Assembly (NCBI GenBank): GCA_026388515.1
Contig: JAPLJO010000063.1
Coordinates: 1-33,600 of the forward strand
Length of the DNA: 33,600 bases
Direction of reading: 5' to 3'
Source of the DNA: Deltaproteobacteria bacterium
GTDB lineage: Bacteria > Desulfobacterota > Syntrophia > Syntrophales > UBA2210
The position numbers and the translations under genes were made by a program. The notes beneath the pieces are model-generated. The model ran no database searches. It saw nothing but the letters and a program-made list of their open reading frames with translations, and was not told the DNA's origin. This document shows positions 32,057-33,600 of this stretch, one piece after another; positions within the stretch are counted from its first letter, which is position 1; each line of letters starts with the position of its first letter.

Positions 32057-33600
32057 TAATAAAGCCTGCGGCGGGTGATGTAGGCCCGGACGGATTCGGA
32101 AACGAGGTATCTGATGGAGTCCCCGTGCGCGAGCCTGCGGCGTATATCCGTTGAAGAGATATCAAGGAAGGTGGTTGTCCGGAAGTACAGGGCCTTTCCT
32201 CCCGGCTTCCTGTAGCAGTCCTCTCTCTTGGCATAGCGGTACCCTGCGGCGTCGTCCGGGCCGAGAATCCCCTCGAGGGATTTCGGCTCATACCCCGGCC
32301 GCGCCATCACTATGAAGTGGCAGCGCGTGAGAAGCCGCCGCCAGTCTTTCCACAGGCGGATGTCCTGGAAGGCATCCTGGCCGGTGATGAAGTAAAGCGC
32401 GCACGCCTTTCCTCCCTGGGAGAGAAAATCTTCGATTGTTTCGATTGAGTATGACGTGCCGCCCCGCCGGTGCTCGATGTCGGAGAGCTTAAAAAACCTG
32501 TTCCCCTCGATGGCGAGCCGCAGCATCTCCGCACGATGGGGAAAGGGAGTGATGTTTCCGGTCCGTTTGAGGGGCTGGCGATGTGAGGGAACGAAAATGA
32601 TTTTATCGAGGGTAAACGCTTCACGTATCTCCTCGGCACACCGCAGGTGCCCGAGCAGCTTGGTCGTGCTGATGCCGATTTCCGCGCCGAGGCCGAGCTG
32701 GAATCCGTCGCTGAACCGTGTCGAGGCATTGACAAGCACCGTTGATGAATTGACTTCCCTGAGAAAACGCTGGGCGCCGGCGTAGTCCCTCGTCACGATT
32801 GATTCGGTGTGGAGGGAGCCGTACTTCGCGATGTGGTTCATCGCCTCATCGATGCCGTCGACCACCCGGATGGCGATTACAAGATCGAGATATTCCGCGT
32901 ACCAGTCGTCCTCGAGGGCCTCTTCGACATCGGGGAGAATCGCCTTCGTCCGTGCACACCCCTTCATGACGACACCCGCCTTTCTGAATTTCTCAGCGAT
33001 CACCGGGAGGAAGGCCGGGGCTGCATCGCGATGGACAAGCAGTGTTTCCATGGCATTACAGACACCGGGCCGCTGGGTCTTGGCGTTCATGCAGATGGCC
33101 GCAGCCATTTCCATGTCCGCGCCGGCATCAACGAAGACGTGGCAGACCCCCTTGTAGTGCTTGATGACGGGAATCTTCGAAAGATTCACCACCGTTCTGA
33201 TAAGCTCCTCGCCGCCCCGCGGGATGATGAGGTCGATATATTCCTCCAGAGAGAGCATTTCAGCGACGGCGGCCCTCTCCGTCGTGGGAATGATCTGAAG
33301 TGCCGCTTCGGGTATTGCGCTCTTTGCGAGGACGCCCCGGAGGATATGTGCGATGGCGAGGTTGGAATGGAACGCATCCGATCCGCCCCGAAGGATGACG
33401 GCGTTGCCCGACTTCAGGCAGAGCGCGGCGGCGTCGGCCGTGACGTTCGGCCGCGATTCATAGATGATTCCGATAACGCCCAGCGGTATCCGCATCCGTC
33501 CCACGAGAAGCCCGTTGGGGCGACGCCACATGGAGGTGATGGATCCCACCGGATCGGGAAGCGCGGCAACTTCGCGCAGCCCCACGGCCATTGCCTCGAT
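32056..33600 (-). CDS. ProA-NadD chimeric protein (gamma-glutamyl phosphate reductase joined to nicotinate-nucleotide adenylyltransferase; 5' end outside window)
   Basis: One open frame enters from the right edge. The first ~310 visible residues are Pro[34 protein letters not shown], the NADPH-binding region, and the catalytic cysteine in [15 protein letters not shown], ending at [13 protein letters not shown]. ProA normally continues about 40 residues (HARGPMGL..TYKY). Here the next residues are [20 protein letters not shown], which is NadD from just after its HxGH motif. The NadD remainder is complete: [21 protein letters not shown] and a C-terminal [10 protein letters not shown] with [11 protein letters not shown]. 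The NadD head (GGTFDP-x-H-x-G) that binds ATP is missing. proA and nadD are often neighbours in obg-proB-proA-nadD operons, so an in-frame deletion explains the join. ProA may be weakened; NadD activity is unlikely. Misassembly is possible. Confidence 0.88.
   Translation of the reverse strand: MEAMAVGLREVAALPDPVGSITSMWRRPNGLLVGRMRIPLGVIGIIYESRPNVTADAAALCLKSGNAVILRGGSDAFHSNLAIAHILRGVLAKSAIPEAALQIIPTTERAAVAEMLSLEEYIDLIIPRGGEELIRTVVNLSKIPVIKHYKGVCHVFVDAGADMEMAAAICMNAKTQRPGVCNAMETLLVHRDAAPAFLPVIAEKFRKAGVVMKGCARTKAILPDVEEALEDDWYAEYLDLVIAIRVVDGIDEAMNHIAKYGSLHTESIVTRDYAGAQRFLREVNSSTVLVNASTRFSDGFQLGLGAEIGISTTKLLGHLRCAEEIREAFTLDKIIFVPSHRQPLKRTGNITPFPHRAEMLRLAIEGNRFFKLSDIEHRRGGTSYSIETIEDFLSQGGKACALYFITGQDAFQDIRLWKDWRRLLTRCHFIVMARPGYEPKSLEGILGPDDAAGYRYAKREDCYRKPGGKALYFRTTTFLDISSTDIRRRLAHGDSIRYLVSESVRAYITRRRLY

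Overview
The window looks like part of a chromosome or metagenome bin from a strictly anaerobic, moderately GC-rich, diderm bacterium. A Desulfobacterota relative of the Syntrophia/Syntrophobacteria type is my best guess. The reasons are outer-membrane barrels and lipoproteins, an oxygen-sensitive radical-SAM sulfatase maturase, a selenocysteine tRNA next to moeA, an HdrB/HdrD-like iron-sulfur protein, electron-transfer flavoprotein pieces and two ADP-forming acyl-CoA synthetase alpha-type proteins. The lineage is inference; there is no rRNA or other decisive marker.

Left part (1-16.4 kb, accessory in character). It opens with an unusual etfB arrangement: the true N-terminus of an EtfB runs off the left edge on the minus strand, and 20 bp away an EtfB C-terminus starts on the plus strand without a head. 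Then come an SCP-2 sterol-carrier protein, an ATP-grasp-less acyl-CoA synthetase (ADP-forming) protein, and the broken front end of a zinc-ribbon/adenylate-cyclase gene. Next are two outer-membrane barrels and a serine-type arylsulfatase with its anaerobic maturase directly downstream. A lipid-facing envelope group follows: patatin lipoprotein, POTRA-less Omp85-like barrel, DUF4239 membrane protein and secreted zinc phospholipase C/S1-P1 nuclease-fold enzyme. On the opposite strand lie an alpha/beta-hydrolase lipoprotein and an orphan amino-acid-type periplasmic binding protein.

Boundary (16.2-16.8 kb). An AT-rich gap of about 460 bp holds a PhoB-box-like 7+4 tandem repeat. It ends at a complete tRNA-Sec (selC, anticodon TCA) with its own promoter-like sequence and terminator. 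selC is a classical island integration site, and gene content changes from accessory to housekeeping across it.

Right part (16.8-33.6 kb, core in character, visibly GC-rich): moeA (minus), then on the plus strand nadA, mfd, a SurA-like PpiC foldase, uvrA, a second acyl-CoA synthetase alpha-type protein, a DUF2892 membrane protein, an HdrB/D-like Fe-S protein and asnS. On the minus strand are a BrnT/BrnA toxin-antitoxin pair and, at the right edge, a single reading frame that joins ProA directly to NadD. That junction has lost the ProA tail and the catalytic GGTFDP-HxGH head of NadD.

The most notable items are the ProA-NadD chimera, the head-to-head etfB pieces, the apparently split patatin/Omp85 pair, the Ser-type sulfatase with its maturase, the selC boundary with a Pho-box-like repeat, and a brnT promoter that predicts a near-leaderless toxin mRNA with an operator between -35 and -10. 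I do not see a CRISPR array, transposase, integrase or rRNA.
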